Shown here piece after piece: positions 27,803-36,245 of a stretch of 39,688 nt of DNA (positions within the stretch are counted from its first letter, which is position 1; each line of letters begins with the position of its first letter). The stretch spans positions 1 through 39,688 of the forward strand of contig JANXUJ010000051.1 of the NCBI GenBank assembly GCA_025356295.1, in the 5' to 3' direction. The notes below the pieces were generated by a model. That model was not told the DNA's origin and searched no databases. It saw only the letters and a list, made by a program, of their open reading frames with translations. The position numbers and the translations under genes were made by a program. The stretch comes from Cyanobacteriota bacterium. Its GTDB lineage: Bacteria; Cyanobacteriota; Cyanobacteriia; Pseudanabaenales; Pseudanabaenaceae.

Positions 27803-28247
27803 GGTGATGATGGTACGCGCCCGATTCTGGTTGAAAGGGTTGGGTTTCCTTGGTTACCGTCAATCCTAGTTGCAAAACCATATCTTCTAAAACTGAGTCA
27901 GGAGATAGACGCAGATAGCTTTCTGTAACCTCTAAAGAAATATGACGATTGCCTAAATGATAGGCGGCGCGTAAAAAGTCAAGAGGATGCTTTGCGGTGA
28001 CAGTGAGAACTGGTTCGGGCTTAGCAATAACAAGTACGATCGCTTTACTATGCTCATCAGCAAGGATATCTCCTTCTTTCAATACTATGCCTCTCTGAAG
28101 TTGGAGATTAACTTCTTCTCCTTCGACTGTCATAAATCGATAACGGCTGCGGGTTCTATCTTCAGCAACTAGCTCAAGAATTAAGAGTGATTTTCGATCA
28201 ACAAGTTTTTTTGAATCTGCGGATAAACGCTGTGTGATAATATGCAT
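27792..28247 (-). CDS. ureE: Urease accessory protein UreE (nickel metallochaperone)
   Basis: A 151-residue dimeric nickel-binding protein. The N-terminal domain has the beta-rich peptide-binding fold (LELVAEDRTRSRYRF), and the C-terminal metal-binding domain shows PLDFLRAAYHLGNRHISLEV with the conserved HLGNRH site near residue 97-102. The chain ends with a histidine tail HHHHDH that likely adds nickel-binding capacity. It is co-transcribed with ureF (11-bp overlap) and divergent from ureG with 83 bp between. Confidence 0.94.
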   Translation of the reverse strand: MHIITQRLSADSKKLVDRKSLLILELVAEDRTRSRYRFMTVEGEEVNLQLQRGIVLKEGDILADEHSKAIVLVIAKPEPVLTVTAKHPLDFLRAAYHLGNRHISLEVTESYLRLSPDSVLEDMVLQLGLTVTKETQPFQPESGAYHHHHDH

Positions 28248-28274
28248 GACTAGCTGAAATTGAACTTCTAAGGT

Positions 28275-28307
28275 TATTATGTGCGGTGCAAAGCTGGTTC
28301 CATAATA
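28275..28307. promoter_or_regulatory. Symmetric -10-like elements between ureE and ureG
   Basis: An inverted pair TATTATG (28275-28281) and CATAATA (28301-28307) lies in the 83-bp ureE/ureG divergent region. Each half offers a TATTAT -10-like hexamer reading toward one of the two genes, giving leaders of about 40-50 nt. No good -35 was found at standard spacing, so this is a weak candidate for paired promoters or a symmetric operator. Confidence 0.3.
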
Positions 28308-28330
28308 GTATAAGTCAAGGATAAATCTCT

Positions 28331-28924
28331 ATGTCACCATTTCGTGTTGGAGTTGCTGGACCCGTTGGTTCTGGAAAAACTGCGCTTGTTGATTCTCTCT
28401 GCAAATCGATGCGATCGCATTTTCAGATTGCGGTTGTCACCAATGATATTTATACTCAAGAGGATGCTCAGTTTCTAGTACGAAGTGAAGCTTTAGAGCG
28501 CGATCGCATTGTAGGCGTGGAGACAGGCGGCTGTCCACATACCGCTATTCGCGAAGATGCCTCAATGAACCTTGCCGCGATCGAGCAATTAGAACTTCGA
28601 TTTACAGACTTAGATTTGATTTTTGTGGAGAGCGGCGGTGATAATCTCGCCTCGACATTTAGTCCAGAACTTGTTGATTTAACGCTTTATGTAATTGATG
28701 TTGCCGCAGGTGACAAAATTCCGCGTAAGGGTGGACCTGGAATCACGAAATCTGATTTATTAATAATTAATAAAATTGATCTCGCTCCTTACGTTGGGGC
28801 AGATTTAGGAGTAATGGAGCGTGATTCCCTAAAAATGCGCGGTAGTAAACCTTTTGTATTCAGTAATCTCAAGACCCAAGAAGGCTTAACAAAAGTTAGG
28901 GAGTTTATTGTGAAGAGAATGTAG
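28331..28924 (+). CDS. ureG: Urease accessory GTPase UreG
   Basis: A 197-residue SIMIBI-class GTPase that uses GTP hydrolysis to insert nickel into urease. The P-loop [12 protein letters not shown] is at residues 10-21, the switch-region [18 protein letters not shown] contains the nickel-binding Cys-Pro-His motif, and [17 protein letters not shown] and the base-specificity motif NKID are present. Length is standard. A TCAAGGATAAATCTCT leader provides an AGGA ribosome-binding site. It reads away from ureEF and toward the urt operon. Confidence 0.97.
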   Translation: MSPFRVGVAGPVGSGKTALVDSLCKSMRSHFQIAVVTNDIYTQEDAQFLVRSEALERDRIVGVETGGCPHTAIREDASMNLAAIEQLELRFTDLDLIFVESGGDNLASTFSPELVDLTLYVIDVAAGDKIPRKGGPGITKSDLLIINKIDLAPYVGADLGVMERDSLKMRGSKPFVFSNLKTQEGLTKVREFIVKRM

Positions 28925-28946
28925 GTGCTTGCTATTGAGATAAAAA

Positions 28947-28960
28947 GTATCATGCAATAC
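28947..28960 (+). promoter_or_regulatory. NtcA-binding box upstream of urtA
   Basis: GTATCATGCAATAC is an exact match to the NtcA consensus GTA-N8-TAC. It lies in the 203-bp gap between ureG and urtA, 167 bp before the urtA ATG. An AT-rich CTATATCA at 28977-28984 follows about 17-20 nt later, a little close to the usual 22-nt distance for a class II promoter -10. NtcA, activated by 2-oxoglutarate, is known to switch on urt operons in cyanobacteria under nitrogen limitation; use of this copy is inferred from match and position. Confidence 0.65.
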
Positions 28961-29127
28961 AACCAGTTAAGGCTAACTATATCAGGATAAAAAGTACTAA
29001 CTTAAATAATTGAATAGGTGATTAATTAATTATTCAAGTTATTGATTAATGTGAGAGGAGTGAGGTTAACCCTCCATCCTAGTTTTTCTTATCAAGTTTA
29101 CTCAAAGTTTGGAGGCATTAAATTTCA

Positions 29128-30447
29128 ATGAGCAGTCAAATGAATCGTCGCAAGTTTATCGTTTATGGCTCGGCGGCTCTCGGCGTGAGTAGTTTAATCA
29201 AAGCCTGCGCCCCAGCTACTAACACGACTCCCGCCACTACTGCGGCTTCACCCACTGCTTCTAGCACAGTCGCAGCTAGTGGTGGCAAGATCAAAGTTGG
29301 TATCTTGCACTCTCTGAGTGGCACAATGGCGATCAGTGAAAAGAGTCTAGTTGACGCGACTCAGCTTGCGATCGAAGAAATCAATAAGAACGGCGGTGTA
29401 CTTGGCAAACAGATTGAAGCGATCGTCGAAGATGGGAACTCTGATTGGCCGACCTTTGCTGAGAAAGCAAAGAAATTGATCGAGCAGGACAAGGTGGTTG
29501 TCGTGTTTGGTTGCTGGACTTCTTCAAGCCGCAAAGCTGTATTACCTGTGTTCGAGGCTAAAGACCATCTTCTCTTCTATCCTGTTCAATATGAAGGACA
29601 AGAATGCTCGAAGAATATCTTCTACACTGGAGCCACTCCTAACCAACAGATTGAACCTTCAGTAGAATGGCTGCTCAAAAACAAAGGCAAAGAGTTCTTC
29701 TTAGTTGGCTCTGACTATGTGTTCCCACGCACAGCCAATACAATCATCAAAGCTCAGTTAGAAGCTTCAGGCGGTAAAGTAGTTGGTGAAGATTATCTGC
29801 CTCTTGGTAACTCTGAAGTTACACCGATCATCACTAAGATAAAACAAGCGCTACCCAATGGCGGCGTAATCTATAACTCTCTCAATGGAGATAGTAATGT
29901 TGCCTTCTTCAAACAAATGCAAGGTGCTGGGCTAACTGCTGATAAATATCCTTCAATGTCTGTCAGTATTGCTGAAGAAGAAGTCAAAGCGATCGGACCT
30001 GAATTTCTCAAAGGTCACTATGCTGCATGGAACTATTTCATGACCGTAGACACCCCTGCTAACAAGAAGTTTGTTGAAGCTTTTAAAGCTAAGTATGGCG
30101 CAGATCGCGTCACTAACGATCCGATGGAAGCGGGCTACATTGCCGTCAATATTTGGAAGCAAGCAGTCGAGAAAGCGGGTAAAGCTGAAGACCTCGAAGC
30201 TGTGAGAATGGCTGCTCTCGGACAAACATTCGATGCGCCTGAAGGGAAGGTGACAATGGAAAATAGCCATCACCTTTCTAAATTTGTGCGGATTGGTGAA
30301 GTCACTTCAGAAGGTCAATTTAAGGTTGTCTATGAGACTAAAGCGACAGTTGCACCATTGCCTTGGAACCAATTTGTGGCTGAGACTAAGGGATACTCCT
30401 GTGATTATTCAGATAAGGCTAAGGGCGGCAAGTTTAAAAAAGCTTAA
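29128..30447 (+). CDS. urtA: Urea ABC transporter substrate-binding protein
   Basis: A 439-residue extracytoplasmic lipoprotein that captures urea for the UrtBCDE importer. A twin-arginine-like start NRRKFIVYGSAALG is followed by a probable lipidation Cys27 (LIKAC; Lys at -2 is unusual for a lipobox) and a Thr/Ala/Ser-rich linker. The type-1 periplasmic binding domain begins KIKVGILHSLSGTMAISEKS. UrtA-like motifs include EDGNSDWPTFAEKAKKLIEQ, VVVFGCWTSSSRKAVLPVFE and LLFYPVQYEGQECSKNIFYT. It is the first gene of urtABCDE, behind an NtcA-type box. A GGAGG ribosome-binding site precedes it. Confidence 0.96.
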   Translation: MSSQMNRRKFIVYGSAALGVSSLIKACAPATNTTPATTAASPTASSTVAASGGKIKVGILHSLSGTMAISEKSLVDATQLAIEEINKNGGVLGKQIEAIVEDGNSDWPTFAEKAKKLIEQDKVVVVFGCWTSSSRKAVLPVFEAKDHLLFYPVQYEGQECSKNIFYTGATPNQQIEPSVEWLLKNKGKEFFLVGSDYVFPRTANTIIKAQLEASGGKVVGEDYLPLGNSEVTPIITKIKQALPNGGVIYNSLNGDSNVAFFKQMQGAGLTADKYPSMSVSIAEEEVKAIGPEFLKGHYAAWNYFMTVDTPANKKFVEAFKAKYGADRVTNDPMEAGYIAVNIWKQAVEKAGKAEDLEAVRMAALGQTFDAPEGKVTMENSHHLSKFVRIGEVTSEGQFKVVYETKATVAPLPWNQFVAETKGYSCDYSDKAKGGKFKKA

Positions 30448-30484
30448 AGGCTTCTTAAATTAATTAGTTTGCGAATTAGCTTGT

Positions 30485-30511
30485 GAAATGCGACACTTGG
30501 TGTCGCATTTC
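30485..30511 (+). terminator. Hairpin between urtA and urtB
   Basis: Perfect 12-bp stem (30485-30496 with 30500-30511) and a TTG loop, located 38 bp after the urtA stop. There is no long T-run afterwards. In binding-protein-first operons such a hairpin often stabilises the upstream mRNA or partly terminates, raising the binding protein over the membrane parts; that role is inferred. Confidence 0.65.
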
Positions 30512-30544
30512 TGATTCTATCCATATTTTTTAGTAAATAGAGTC

Positions 30545-31714
30545 ATGACAGAAAATTTTCTTCGCCTTCTAGAAGGCGTATTTAATGGCATTAGTACAGG
30601 TTCTGTGTTGTTGCTGGCGGCTTTAGGGTTAGCGATCGTGTTTGGCTTGATGGGCGTGATTAATATGGCTCATGGCGAACTGATGATGTTGGGCGCATAC
30701 ACGACTTTTTTGGTGCAGAATGGCTTCAAAAAACTAGGAGAACCTTGGCTAGACTATTATGTTTTTGTGGCTTTGATAGCAGCTTTTTTGGTTACAGCCG
30801 CAGTAGGTTTCCTTTTAGAAAAAGGAGTAATTCGATATCTCTATGGCAGACCGCTAGAAACTTTGTTGGCAACTTGGGGCGTGAGCTTGATTTTGCAACA
30901 GTTTGTGCGGAGTGTAAACTGGGTGATTATTGCTGGGCTAGTAATATTTAGCGGTTTATATTTTGGCGCTGTGTGGATTTTGCAAAAGCGGTCAAATTGG
31001 GAATCGATTCGTAATTGGGCGATCGCAATTTTATTACCACTTTCTCTAGCAATTTCAAGTACTGTGGCTGTCTTGATCGCTCAGACTTACAAAATTGCGG
31101 CGACCCAGCCTTGGTTTGGGGCGCAAAACTTGGATGTGACTGCACCGAAATGGCTGAGAGGTGGTGTAGCGATTGGTTCTCTACAACTCCCTTATGTGCG
31201 TTTGTTTATTATCGTTTTGACGATCGCTTGCGTAATTGGAATTTATTTGTTTTTAGAAAAATCGCCCTGGGGACTGCGAATCCGAGCGGTCATGCAAAAT
31301 CGTCAAATGAGTTCTTGTTTAGGGATTCCCACTAAGACCGTTGATGCGCTTACTTTTTCCCTTGGTTCAGGCTTAGCAGGAATCGCTGGTTGTGCGGTTA
31401 GTTTCCTCGGTTCTGTGGGGCCAAACACTGGTCAAAATTACATCGTTGACACTTTTATGGTTGTGGTCGTTGGCGGTGTCGGTAAGCTGGTTGGTAGTAT
31501 TGCTGCCGCGATGGCGATCGGGATTACCAGTTATCTGCTAGGGTCTCAGACTTTTGTGACTTTATTAGGGGCTAATAGCCCATTAGCTGGTTTTTTTACT
31601 TTCTTTGGGACTACCAGCATGGCGAAAGTACTGCTGTTCTTGATGATTGTCGCTTTCTTACAGTATAAACCTGCGGGAATGTTTCCTCAAAAGGGACGCT
31701 CAGCCGAGTTATAG
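30545..31714 (+). CDS. urtB: Urea ABC transporter permease UrtB
   Basis: A 389-residue inner-membrane permease of the branched-chain-amino-acid (LivH) type. Family motifs: NGISTGSVLLLAALGLAIVF, GLMGVINMAHGELMMLGAYT near residue 34, LLATWGVSLILQQFVRSV, and the C-terminal IVDTFMVVVVGGVGKLVGSI. It is longer than LivH because of an extra hydrophobic and charged insert at about residues 130-200 before VTAPKWLRGG; cyanobacterial UrtB proteins are commonly of this length. Pairs with UrtC. Confidence 0.94.
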   Translation: MTENFLRLLEGVFNGISTGSVLLLAALGLAIVFGLMGVINMAHGELMMLGAYTTFLVQNGFKKLGEPWLDYYVFVALIAAFLVTAAVGFLLEKGVIRYLYGRPLETLLATWGVSLILQQFVRSVNWVIIAGLVIFSGLYFGAVWILQKRSNWESIRNWAIAILLPLSLAISSTVAVLIAQTYKIAATQPWFGAQNLDVTAPKWLRGGVAIGSLQLPYVRLFIIVLTIACVIGIYLFLEKSPWGLRIRAVMQNRQMSSCLGIPTKTVDALTFSLGSGLAGIAGCAVSFLGSVGPNTGQNYIVDTFMVVVVGGVGKLVGSIAAAMAIGITSYLLGSQTFVTLLGANSPLAGFFTFFGTTSMAKVLLFLMIVAFLQYKPAGMFPQKGRSAEL

Positions 31715-31718
31715 ACAT

Positions 31719-31753
31719 TCAGGAAAGACAGTGCTTTGCACTGCCTTTCCTGA
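31719..31753 (+). terminator. Hairpin between urtB and urtC
   Basis: A 16-bp inverted repeat (31719-31734 with 31738-31753) with one A-C mismatch and a TTT loop, starting 4 bp after the urtB stop. No T-tract follows outside the stem. It is a second operon-internal hairpin of the urt cluster; partial termination or mRNA protection is possible. Confidence 0.6.
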
Positions 31754-31786
31754 CTAGGATCATCAGTTTGTAATGGACATATAAGC

Positions 31787-32977
31787 ATGATAGAAGATAT
31801 TTCGACTCCATCGACAGCTACGGATATATCTAAAAATAAGTGGCGATCGCTCTTGATTGAACTCGGTGTCGGCTTAGCGATCGCTTTAGTATTAATTTTT
31901 GTAGTTCCTGAAATTTTCAAGGCGACTGGTCAAGCCTTCAGAATCACCATGTTAGGTAGATTTTTGGCTTTGGCGATAGTGGCGCTAGGTATCGACCTGA
32001 TTTGGGGATTTACAGGACTTTTAAGTTTAGGGCATGGCGTGTTTTTTGGCTTGGGTGGCTATGCGATCGCCATGCACTTAAAACTGCAATTCCCAGCCGA
32101 TGCAACTGAAAAGTTACCCTCATTCATGCCCCTTTACGGCATTACTAAGCTTCCTGCTTTATGGGAACCCTTCTATTCTTTCCAATTTACTCTCTTAGCG
32201 ATCGTCCTTATTCCTGCGATCGTGGGAGCCATTTTAGGATACTTAGTATTTCGGAATCGCATCCGTGGCGTATATTTCTCCATTCTCACCCAAGCGACAA
32301 CGATCATCTTTTTCAACTTTTTTAACGGACAGCAACAATATATCAACGGCACAAATGGACTCACTGACTTCAAGACAATCTTTGGCTTTGATGTCAATGC
32401 GCCTGAAACTCAGCGAGTTTTTTATATCCTCACCGTAATCTTTTTGGGACTATCTTATGTTCTGTGTCGATGGCTGACCAGTGGGAGGTTTGGGAGGTTA
32501 TTGATCGCTCTGCGAGACGATGAAAACCGCGCTCGTTTTTCTGGATACGATCCCACGGGGTTTAAAGTTTTAGTATTCGCCATCTCAGCGGTTTTAGCAG
32601 GGATCGGCGGCGCTCTATTTACGCCGCAAACTGGAATCATTTCGCCAAAGTCAATGGATATTGCGCTTTCAATTGAAATGGTGATTTGGGTCGCAGTGGG
32701 CGGTCGGGCTACTTTAATCGGTGCATTAATCGGCACAATCTTAGTGAATTTTGCTAAAAGCATACTCAGTGAGCAGTTCCCCGAAATTTGGCTGTTTTTT
32801 CAAGGCGCGATATTTTTGATCGTGGTGATGGTTCTACCCGATGGGCTAGTCGGTTGGTGTCGCACCAGTGGATTACTATTGTTTAAAAGATTTTTTGTCG
32901 GTAGACCGACGGTCACATATCCAAGTCTTGAGTTAGATGCAGAGGTGCAGAATGAGCGGCAGAATCTTAGAGATTGA
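31787..32977 (+). CDS. urtC: Urea ABC transporter permease UrtC
   Basis: A 396-residue LivM-type inner-membrane permease partner of UrtB. Motifs: LGIDLIWGFTGLLSLGHGVF near residue 67, FGLGGYAIAMHLKLQ, YFSILTQATTIIFFNFFNGQ, and the EAA-like loop RFGRLLIALRDDENRARFSG followed by YDPTGFKVLVFAISAVLAGI. The N-terminal 20 residues are polar and cytoplasmic. It overlaps urtD by 26 bp. Confidence 0.95.
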   Translation: MIEDISTPSTATDISKNKWRSLLIELGVGLAIALVLIFVVPEIFKATGQAFRITMLGRFLALAIVALGIDLIWGFTGLLSLGHGVFFGLGGYAIAMHLKLQFPADATEKLPSFMPLYGITKLPALWEPFYSFQFTLLAIVLIPAIVGAILGYLVFRNRIRGVYFSILTQATTIIFFNFFNGQQQYINGTNGLTDFKTIFGFDVNAPETQRVFYILTVIFLGLSYVLCRWLTSGRFGRLLIALRDDENRARFSGYDPTGFKVLVFAISAVLAGIGGALFTPQTGIISPKSMDIALSIEMVIWVAVGGRATLIGALIGTILVNFAKSILSEQFPEIWLFFQGAIFLIVVMVLPDGLVGWCRTSGLLLFKRFFVGRPTVTYPSLELDAEVQNERQNLRD

Positions 32978-33701
32978 AGATGTCACGGTTAGCTTCGATG
33001 GGTTTAGAGCCATAAATCACTTGAACTTTGAGATGGAGTCAGGTGAATTAAGAGTGATTATTGGTCCCAATGGTGCAGGTAAAACTACATTCTTAGATGT
33101 GATTACTGGCAAAGTGAAGCCAACCGAAGGACAAGTGAGGTTTAAAGGCAAAAATACGCGATCGCTTGCTGAGCATCAAATCGCCAGAATGGGAATCGGA
33201 CGCAAGTTTCAAACTCCGCGCATATACCTAAATCTCACACCCAGAGAGAATTTAGAACTAGCTAGTAATCCGAATAAGAATGTCTTCTCCACACTGTTTC
33301 AGCCGCCATCGGTAGTCGAAAAACAGAAAGTGAATGATCTCTTAAAGACAATTGGACTAATGCACAAGTCTGAGATGAAAGCGGAGTTTTTATCCCATGG
33401 TGAAAAACAATGGCTAGAAATCGGGATGTTAGTTGCTCAATCTCCCGATCTGCTGCTCGTTGATGAACCCGTTGCTGGCTTAACTGATGAAGAAACAGAG
33501 AAAACGGGCGAACTTTTAATGTCACTTGCCGAGTCTCATTCCATCATCGTCATTGAGCATGATATGGAATTTGTCCGCCAGATTGCCCGTAAGGTGACAG
33601 TCTTACATGAAGGAACTGTGCTTTGTGAAGGCAACTTTGACGAGGTGCAGAATAATCCACGCGTAATTGAAGTTTATTTGGGACATCAAGAGGAAGAATA
33701 A
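32952..33701 (+). CDS. urtD: Urea ABC transporter ATPase UrtD
   Basis: A 249-residue LivG-type ATPase. Start chosen at ATG 32952-32954 (MSGRILEIEDVTVSFDGFRA), overlapping urtC by 26 bp; an in-frame ATG 15 bp upstream is less family-like. Walker A is GPNGAGKTTFLDVITG near residue 38, the signature region LSHGEKQWLEIGMLV deviates from LSGGQ to LSHGE as is usual in this group, and Walker B is DLLLVDEPVAGLTDEE. The switch His lies in VIEHDMEFVRQIA. Works with UrtE on the cytoplasmic face. Confidence 0.96.
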   Translation: MSGRILEIEDVTVSFDGFRAINHLNFEMESGELRVIIGPNGAGKTTFLDVITGKVKPTEGQVRFKGKNTRSLAEHQIARMGIGRKFQTPRIYLNLTPRENLELASNPNKNVFSTLFQPPSVVEKQKVNDLLKTIGLMHKSEMKAEFLSHGEKQWLEIGMLVAQSPDLLLVDEPVAGLTDEETEKTGELLMSLAESHSIIVIEHDMEFVRQIARKVTVLHEGTVLCEGNFDEVQNNPRVIEVYLGHQEEE

Positions 33702-34423
33702 TGGAAGACACTTATGATCCGATTTTACAACTCAATAATCTCAATGTTTATTACGGTGAGAGCCATATTTTGCGTAATGTCGATATGGGCGTGGCTTCTG
33801 GCAAAATGGTCTGTCTGATTGGGCGTAATGGCGTTGGTAAGACCACTTTGCTAAAAACGATCATGGGACTGCTCAAGCCAAGAGCGGGAGATGTCTCTTT
33901 CTTTGGACAAGACATAACTCAACTCACGCCTGATCAACGCGCCAGAATGGGTGTGGGCTATGTACCACAAGGTCGAGAGGTGATGCCTCGGATGAGCGTA
34001 AAGGAGAATCTCTTACTCGGTTTAGAATCTCGACCCGTTAGTCTTGCGGTAAGACAAAATCTTTTGGATATGGTGTTTGATCTCTTTCCAGTCCTGAAAT
34101 CAATGCTCAGTCGGATGGGTGGCGACCTTAGTGGCGGTCAACAACAACAACTGGCGATCGCGCGCGCCTTAATGGGACAACCTAAATTATTAATTCTCGA
34201 TGAACCGACTGAAGGAATTCAGCCATCAATTATTTTAGAGATAGAAGCTGCGGTAAAGCATATCATCGCAACCACAGGTATTTCTATCTTGTTGGTAGAG
34301 CAGCATTTACATTTTGTGCGCCAAGCTGATTGGTATTATGCGATGCAGAAAGGCGGCATTGTTGCTTCTGGTAAAACATCTGAACTAAGCAACGAAGTAA
34401 TCCAGAAATTCTTAGCGGTTTAG
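33701..34423 (+). CDS. urtE: Urea ABC transporter ATPase UrtE
   Basis: A 240-residue LivF-type ATPase. Walker A is GRNGVGKTTLLKTIMG near residue 42, the signature is LSGGQQQQLAIARALMG, Walker B is LLILDEPTEGIQPSII, and the switch His is in LLVEQHLHFV. The ATG shares one base with the urtD stop (TAATG), so translation is coupled. Last gene of the operon; a terminator follows at 34446. Confidence 0.96.
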   Translation: MEDTYDPILQLNNLNVYYGESHILRNVDMGVASGKMVCLIGRNGVGKTTLLKTIMGLLKPRAGDVSFFGQDITQLTPDQRARMGVGYVPQGREVMPRMSVKENLLLGLESRPVSLAVRQNLLDMVFDLFPVLKSMLSRMGGDLSGGQQQQLAIARALMGQPKLLILDEPTEGIQPSIILEIEAAVKHIIATTGISILLVEQHLHFVRQADWYYAMQKGGIVASGKTSELSNEVIQKFLAV

Positions 34424-34445
34424 AATATCAATAAAATTTTTGAGA

Positions 34446-34472
34446 GGGTTGCGAAGCAACCCCATCTTTTTT
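34446..34472 (+). terminator. Intrinsic terminator of the urt operon
   Basis: GGGTTGC (34446-34452), loop GAA, then GCAACCC (34456-34462), followed shortly by a T-rich run (34467-34472). It begins 22 bp after the urtE stop. Classic short GC stem with U-tract, different from the long perfect hairpins elsewhere in the window. Confidence 0.85.
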
Positions 34473-34517
34473 ATGTTAGCCTCGAATTGGCTACAAATAA
34501 AACTTTAGGAGAAGCTG

Positions 34518-35009
34518 ATGACACAGACTTACTTGGAGATAAAGAGTACTAATGAAACAGCGATCACCACTGATTTACTCAGTAAACTCTATGACTGTGA
34601 CTTTAATTTATGGGTGGAAGCCACAGTCCAATTATTACGAAAGGGCAGACTAACTGAGCTAGATGTGGTGAATTTACTTGAAGAAGTGGAGACAATGGGG
34701 CATAGTGACAAACTAGCTTTAAGCAGTAATTTAGTTGTAGTTTTATTACATTTGCTTAAGTGGCAATATCAACCTCACAAACGGACAAGAAGCTGGGAAA
34801 AAAGTATTGCAGAACATCGACGTCGCGTAGATGAATATTTTGAAGCTAGTCCTAGTTTACAAAGATATTACTTGCAAATATTTGATAAGTGTTATCAAAA
34901 TGCCAGAAAACAAGCCAAAATTGAGACTAGATTAGCGTTAGAAAGCTTCCCTGTAAACGCTCCCTTTACTCCTAAGCAAGTTCTTGATGAAAATTTTTTG
35001 CCTGGCTAA
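34518..35009 (+). CDS. DUF29 family protein
   Basis: A 163-residue soluble helical protein of the DUF29 family, very abundant in cyanobacteria and without a known function. The signature is visible: LYDCDFNLWVEATVQLLRKG near residue 25, LDVVNLLEEVETMGHSDKLA, and LLHLLKWQYQPHKRTRSWEK. An AGGAGAAGC ribosome-binding site precedes the ATG. It stands between the urt terminator and the FIST gene; no functional link is shown. Confidence 0.88.
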   Translation: MTQTYLEIKSTNETAITTDLLSKLYDCDFNLWVEATVQLLRKGRLTELDVVNLLEEVETMGHSDKLALSSNLVVVLLHLLKWQYQPHKRTRSWEKSIAEHRRRVDEYFEASPSLQRYYLQIFDKCYQNARKQAKIETRLALESFPVNAPFTPKQVLDENFLPG

Positions 35010-35098
35010 GCGAAATCAGAAATTTCTGTCGTTCTAGCATGGGGAATGCCAAAATCATCTAGACTGGATCAATTTTTATAGAGCTTTCGCAAGTAAAT

Positions 35099-36229
35099 AT
35101 GCAAATTGAACAGCTTCGATGGACAGTGAATAAAGGCTGGGATAATTTATCTAGCCGCCGCTTATCTCCTCATTTGGTACTCGTATTTGGAGGAACAGAT
35201 ATTCTCAAAACCGAAAGCTCTTTCCCATATCTGAGAGACATATATCCTACTGCTCACATTTTAGGTTGTTCTACAGCAGGAGAAATTTATAATACTCAAG
35301 TCACTGATGGCACGATTGTAGCAACAGCGATCGAGTTTGAACATACGCAAGTTAAGGGGAACTATCTGCGTGTAGCCGAAACAGCAAATAGCTTTGAGGC
35401 GGGAGCGATGTTGGCTCAAAAATTTGAGCTAGAAGGATTAGTCCATCTATTTGTGTTGTCTGATGGGTTAGGTGTTAATGGTAGCGATCTGATTGCAGGA
35501 TTACGATCGCAGTTACCCGATGCAGTCACGATTACAGGTGGGCTAGCGGGTGATGGTTCGCGATTTCAAGAAACTTTAGTGATTTGGGATGAGTTTGTTG
35601 AAAGTGGACTAATTGGGGCGATCGCGATATATGGCGATCGCATTAAAATTGGCTATGGCTCCTTAGGCGGATGGACAGCTTTTGGTCCAAAGCGCATGAT
35701 TACCAAGTCCAAAGGTAATGTGTTGTACGAACTTGATGGGATGTCCGCCTTAAATTTATATAAGAAATATTTAGGGGATTATGCCTCTGGACTTCCTGCA
35801 ACGGGACTGCTGTTTCCACTGAGTTTATGTGATGCCACAGGCGATCATTCAGTCGTACGCACGATCTTAGCAGTGGATGAATTAGAGCAGAACTTGATAT
35901 TTGCAGGTGATGTGCCTGAGGGTAGTATTGTCCGATTTATGCAGTCTAATTTTAATCGCTTGGTGGATGGGGCGATCGCCGCCGCTCAGACCAGCTTGAG
36001 CGATATTGCTGGTTCCCCAGACTTAGCTATTTTGATCAGTTGTGTTGGTCGTAAACTACTATTAAAGCAGCGCATTGAGGAAGAAGTGGAAGGAGTACGC
36101 GAGGTTATGGGATCATCAACGATCTTAACTGGTTTTTATTCCTATGGCGAAATTGCCCCTGCGGCTCTAGGCGATCGCTGTGAGCTGCATAATCAAACCA
36201 TGACGATCACAACTTTTCAAGAACAATAG
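35099..36229 (+). CDS. FIST domain sensor protein
   Basis: A 376-residue soluble protein with FIST_N (about 25-215) and FIST_C (about 220-360) domains. Landmarks are the FIST_N motif ILGCSTAGEIYNTQVTDGTI, LFVLSDGLGVNGSDLIAGL, and TGGLAGDGSRFQ, then in FIST_C LLISC-like LAILISCVGRKLLLKQRIEE and the terminal GSSTILTGFYSYGEIAP. FIST domains are proposed sensory modules for small ligands, possibly amino acids. The downstream kinase gene begins within 4-16 bp, so the two probably form one sensor-kinase unit split over two polypeptides. Confidence 0.9.
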   Translation: MQIEQLRWTVNKGWDNLSSRRLSPHLVLVFGGTDILKTESSFPYLRDIYPTAHILGCSTAGEIYNTQVTDGTIVATAIEFEHTQVKGNYLRVAETANSFEAGAMLAQKFELEGLVHLFVLSDGLGVNGSDLIAGLRSQLPDAVTITGGLAGDGSRFQETLVIWDEFVESGLIGAIAIYGDRIKIGYGSLGGWTAFGPKRMITKSKGNVLYELDGMSALNLYKKYLGDYASGLPATGLLFPLSLCDATGDHSVVRTILAVDELEQNLIFAGDVPEGSIVRFMQSNFNRLVDGAIAAAQTSLSDIAGSPDLAILISCVGRKLLLKQRIEEEVEGVREVMGSSTILTGFYSYGEIAPAALGDRCELHNQTMTITTFQEQ

Positions 36230-36245
36230 ACATTTGTTAACGCCA

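Noticed and set aside
28275..28321. Minus-strand TTGACT near 28313-28318 as a -35 box for ureE.
   Set aside because: It is only 5 bp from the TATTAT element, far from the 16-18 bp needed.
28925..29127. Possible small RNA between ureG and urtA.
   Set aside because: No hairpin plus T-tract was visible; the NtcA box and leader explain the length.
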